Under the pieces are notes generated by a model. The model did not search any database, was not told the origin of the DNA, and was given only the letters and a program-made list of their open reading frames with translations. This document shows, piece after piece, positions 61,196 through 64,000 of a DNA stretch of 64,000 nt. Made by a program: the position numbers and the translations under genes. This DNA comes from Brachynemurus nebulosus (Eukaryota > Arthropoda > Insecta > Neuroptera > Myrmeleontidae), in the NCBI GenBank assembly GCA_035578155.1, contig JAPWDM010000001.1, positions 3,600,172 to 3,664,171 of the forward strand, in the 5' to 3' direction. The first letter of the stretch is position 1; each line of letters begins with the position of its first letter.

Positions 61196-61579
61196 CTAGA
61201 TGAGTATAATATCACCTATTATTGTTGGTTTTAGAGATTTGCTGGAGACATTAGAAATCGTAACATTGAATAGTTGACAATGGATTTCGACGGTATTATA
61301 GTGTTCAAGGAACAATAGCTTGAGTATCACTCTTTGTTCTGGAACGTCGATCGAGTTTCTGCCTTTGAAGTCCAGTTTTAATGTCGTTTTCAAAAGTTTG
61401 TTTAGACAACTATTACCCAGTTTGTTGAACAACAAGATTCTTTCATTAAAGTTCATAACACAAATACAATTTTTTTCTAAAATTAAATATTTTTGATTCG
61501 TAGTGTTTTGAAAGATAAGTATTTTATCTAAAACAAATTTGATGTCCAGTATTTTATCTAAAACAAATTTGATGAACAA
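61196..61579 (-). CDS. Unrecognised 127-codon ORF
   Basis: The longest open frame not explained by a microsatellite or transposon. Residues ~5-24 are a 10-residue tandem duplication (K-F-V-L-D-K-I-L) caused by a 30-bp DNA repeat at 61518-61574. The rest is Leu/Ile/Asn rich, with no motif or membrane segment I can name. At this base composition a frame of this length could still arise by chance about once in a few windows. No promoter, splice site or second copy was identified. Confidence 0.25.
   Translation of the reverse strand: MFIKFVLDKILDIKFVLDKILIFQNTTNQKYLILEKNCICVMNFNERILLFNKLGNSCLNKLLKTTLKLDFKGRNSIDVPEQRVILKLLFLEHYNTVEIHCQLFNVTISNVSSKSLKPTIIGDIILI
61518..61574. repeat. Two tandem 30-bp units
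   Basis: AGTATTTTATCTAAAACAAA followed by TTTGATG is repeated with a 30-bp period, which preserves the reading frame of the overlapping ORF. Confidence 0.9.
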
Positions 61580-62063
61580 TTTTTAATCTTATATGATGCA
61601 AAAAATTTAAAAAAATTCTAATTATAAAATTTTTGTTGGTCTTAAAAAGAAAAATTAGATATAATCTTCACAGAAAGGAAACTTGCTATTCTGCTGCCAG
61701 TTTTTACTTGTGCTGTGTTATTCGCATACAACTCTATTGATTTCTTTGGCGCTTCCTAGGCCAAAGCGTATACCTTTTCCAGATCAATAAAATTTCGGAA
61801 ATTCACTCTTAAGCTGATATACCTACCTACTTTATCATAATTAACAAATCGTCTAAATTTTTTTTGTGTATTTAGCAATTTTTTTACAATTAGTATATGC
61901 AGCCTTGCTATATGACTCTCTCAACTAAGTTAGTTGAACGTTGAAAATTAATTAGTGATTTAAATACGTTTTACTTCCACATTAGAATAATTTCTGACAT
62001 CCTTAATATTTTTTGTAAACTTTTCCTGCAAAAAAAGAAAAATTGACAAATAATAATAACATG
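61580..62063. other. No gene recognised
   Basis: AT-rich spacer; the same is true of 60561-61195 upstream of the ORF. Confidence 0.4.
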
Positions 62064-62150
62064 CAGTGCTGGATTTACACTAGGGGCATGCGGGGCTAGT
62101 GCCTAGGGCGGCAAAATTTGGAATACGGTGATTTTTTCTTTGGTTATTAT
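62064..62150. mobile_element. hAT 5' end only
   Basis: CAGTGCTGGATTTACACTAG followed by GGGC..CGGGG and GCGGCAAAATTTGG matches the left end of the hAT at 27029-27659. No opposite end or TSD was found. Confidence 0.5.
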
Positions 62151-62538
62151 TTATTTTTTGTAGGAAAAAGTTAAAAAGTTGTTAAAAATTGTTTTTTTTT
62201 TTGTTTCAGTTTGAAATATTCAATACATGCTTCCTCAGCGACCATTCTCCCCAGGCAATCGTTCTGACTCCACAATTCAATCGCTCATGATTTTAAGACA
62301 TTCGGTGATCCCAGTGTTACTGTTTCAATGCTGTACATCTTTGAATTCAATCCAATAGTAATGTCCAATAAAAAATTTTGAATCTCCGCTCAAGAAAGAA
62401 ACTTCTTTATAAAATTGTAGGTGTGTAAAACCTAAGGTGAATACTAATAAGTGAATTAATCGCAAACATGGTAGAATTCCATTTTTCTTTTTCTTCATAC
62501 TGTAAACCAATCCTGGCCTGTTGATAATCATTAATTGC

Positions 62539-62698
62539 AATTGAAGACTAGACTTCAAAAACAGGCTAAGCGCCAAAAAAAAGTAAATAAATAAAATTCT
62601 AGTATGCTGTCTAAATTGTTGGTAATGGCACTTAGATTCCTTCTTGGTATTAACACATTTTTTTTGGCACAGCCTGTTTTTGAAGTCCAGTCTTTAAT
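62539..62698. repeat. Inverted repeat, ~40-bp arms
   Basis: AAGACTAGACTTCAAAAACA...GCCAAAAAAAA at the left is inverted at the right around a ~70-bp spacer. Probably a MITE remnant; no TSD is evident. A 64-codon frame ending in it is a by-product. Confidence 0.75.
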
Positions 62699-62699
62699 T

Positions 62700-63136
62700 A
62701 ATTCTTGCATCGTTTCTTTGGCGTTCCGACATTTCTTCTTCCATGCCATGACTTCTCTCTAGCAATTTTTGCATTTCTAGAACGATCTATTCTTCTTATA
62801 TGATTGTCCTCATTGTCCTCGCCCTTTTAGTATCCAATTGTAGGTCAGTTGAATATCTATGGCCACTAGAACCTTTCATATATCAGTACTTCTTATTCTC
62901 TCCGTCAGTGTTTTCCCCGAAAATCGTTCACAGTTGTATATATAGAACTGGTCTGACAATCGATTTGTAAATTCGGAATTTGATTTTCGTATTACGATGT
63001 TTATTGTAGTATATGTTGTTTAGGCAACCTTAGGATATTTTCGACACTTTCATTTGCCTGTACTGATACTTCTTTTACTGTGCATCAATAGTTATCCAAG
63101 TAAAACCCAAGTGATTATAATTATTTCCTACGGTTA
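62700..63136. other. No gene recognised
   Basis: AT-rich spacer. Confidence 0.4.
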
Positions 63137-63137
63137 C

Positions 63138-63293
63138 TACACAGAGAGAAAATTCATAGAAAAATTACTGTGCTCAGCACTACAATTAACGTGTAAAAGC
63201 CAAACATATTCAATTTTGTATGGTAAAAATATAAAAATTATAATTAATCATAGAAAATTTAAAGGATAGAATATTCTTTCCGTAATATTAGCT
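63138..63293. mobile_element. Degenerate copy of the CACGG hairpin MITE
   Basis: CACAGAGAGAAAATTC and ATTACTGTGCTCA...ACTACAAT match the left arm of 16033-16194. The right arm is eroded to ATTCTTTCCGTAA. TA flanks the left end. Confidence 0.7.
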
Positions 63294-63444
63294 CCATAAA
63301 ATTTGTAAAACAGGACAGTAAAAAGTTCCATTCCCGACAAAAAAATATTTTTTAATTGTTTTTCTTACAAAAATTACCATGCTGTCTTATAATATTTCAA
63401 ATGCTATCTGCTAATAGTAGAAAGAAAGAAAGAGAAGGTATCAA

Positions 63445-63555
63445 CGGTGTCACATAGCCAGGCAGGCTGCAGAAGGTATCAACACAATCATAGATGAAGG
63501 TCACATAGCCAGGCTGGTGTGGCAAGTAACATAGCCAGGCTGGTGTGGTGTGATG
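63445..63555 (+). repeat. Short minisatellite: three CACATAGCCAGGC units
   Basis: (T/A)(C/A)ACATAGCCAGGCTGGTGTGG recurs at about 63449, 63500 and 63529 with irregular spacing. Confidence 0.75.
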
Positions 63556-64000
63556 TGCAGACAGTATTCATTAGAATGTGTTACAGGACGGTCACCGTTT
63601 GATTCATCATTTTGTTACTTTACTATCTTCAGTATTAGAATATATTGTTGCCAATCATTTTGTATGCATCATAAAGAATCAAAGGTCGGAAAAGATCGAT
63701 TGTTCCTCAGTGCGTACAGCCCAAGCAACATAAGGTTGCGGGTCAGATGCGTAAATGAAAGAGTACGACAGAACTCTTGTGTTAGTTATGTTAGTTAGTT
63801 GTTGTTAGCACATTAAATTTGTGTTAGCACATTAAATTTTACCATGCTAGCACAACAATTTTTATGAAGCCATGACTAATACTTTTTACGTTTCAATTTA
63901 ATAATATTTACATGATCGTAAAATATTTTTTACTTTAGTCGTCGATCGCGCACGCATTATAAGGGAGCATGGTAATTTTTCTGAAATTTTATCTACAAAA
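63556..64000. other. No gene recognised
   Basis: AT-rich end of window. TTAGCACATTAAATTT is tandemly duplicated near 63805-63840. Confidence 0.4.

Overview
This window is AT-rich animal DNA (roughly 70% A+T by eye) with long TA microsatellites and no recognisable host protein-coding gene. Nearly everything that can be named is transposon-derived and broken: pogo-like Tc1/mariner elements, hAT elements, PIF/Harbinger-like elements and MITEs, TTAA-target elements (Kolobok-like and piggyBac-like), Helentron/HINE-like rolling-circle elements, a Penelope-like retroelement, non-LTR retrotransposon scraps and a tRNA-headed SINE. That repertoire and the base composition fit an arthropod, most likely an insect. 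The species cannot be named from this sequence, and this is inference. The window looks intergenic or deep intronic.

Layout, left to right. 0.2-9 kb: a TA-flanked MITE, a 1.7-kb Helentron-like element with a TA microsatellite, a 1.8-kb Harbinger-like element, and a small MITE split by a hAT MITE. 9.8-16.2 kb: a nested stack in which a pogo-like element (10191-16242) contains an 8-bp-TSD element that itself contains a rearranged Helentron-like composite, plus a hAT element carrying a hAT MITE carrying a further inverted-repeat element, plus a near-perfect hairpin. 17-29 kb: a TA-cored foldback, a tandem repeat pair, a 5'-truncated LINE with target duplication, a Kolobok-like element, a 1.36-kb palindrome, a hAT/MITE nest and a Harbinger-like element with a MADF fragment. 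30-38 kb: a dispersed hairpin repeat, a pogo-like element whose transposase is split by a hAT MITE, a Penelope-like element with thumb and GIY-YIG remains, and the second copy of the first MITE.

38-50 kb: a hairpin MITE, a 147-bp-period tandem repeat, two pogo-like copies in inverted orientation (one interrupted by a TTAA element), the longest TA tract beside a LINE tail, a further MITE, a classical pogo end and two nested hAT footprints. 50-59.6 kb: a tRNA-like SINE followed by ~170-bp monomers broken by two transposons, a hAT with a dimerisation-domain ORF, a Tc1-like remnant, and a third Helentron-like copy with a MITE inside. 59.6-64 kb: mostly unassigned, with a GC-richer CpG-containing block at 60.1-60.6 kb, the best candidate here for host regulatory or 5'-exon sequence.

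The genes do not form a pathway; the window records repeated insertion. Target-site duplications (TA, TAA/TTA, TTAA, 8 bp) together with nesting give a relative insertion order at many points. All family names come from motif and terminus recognition by eye; no database search was possible.
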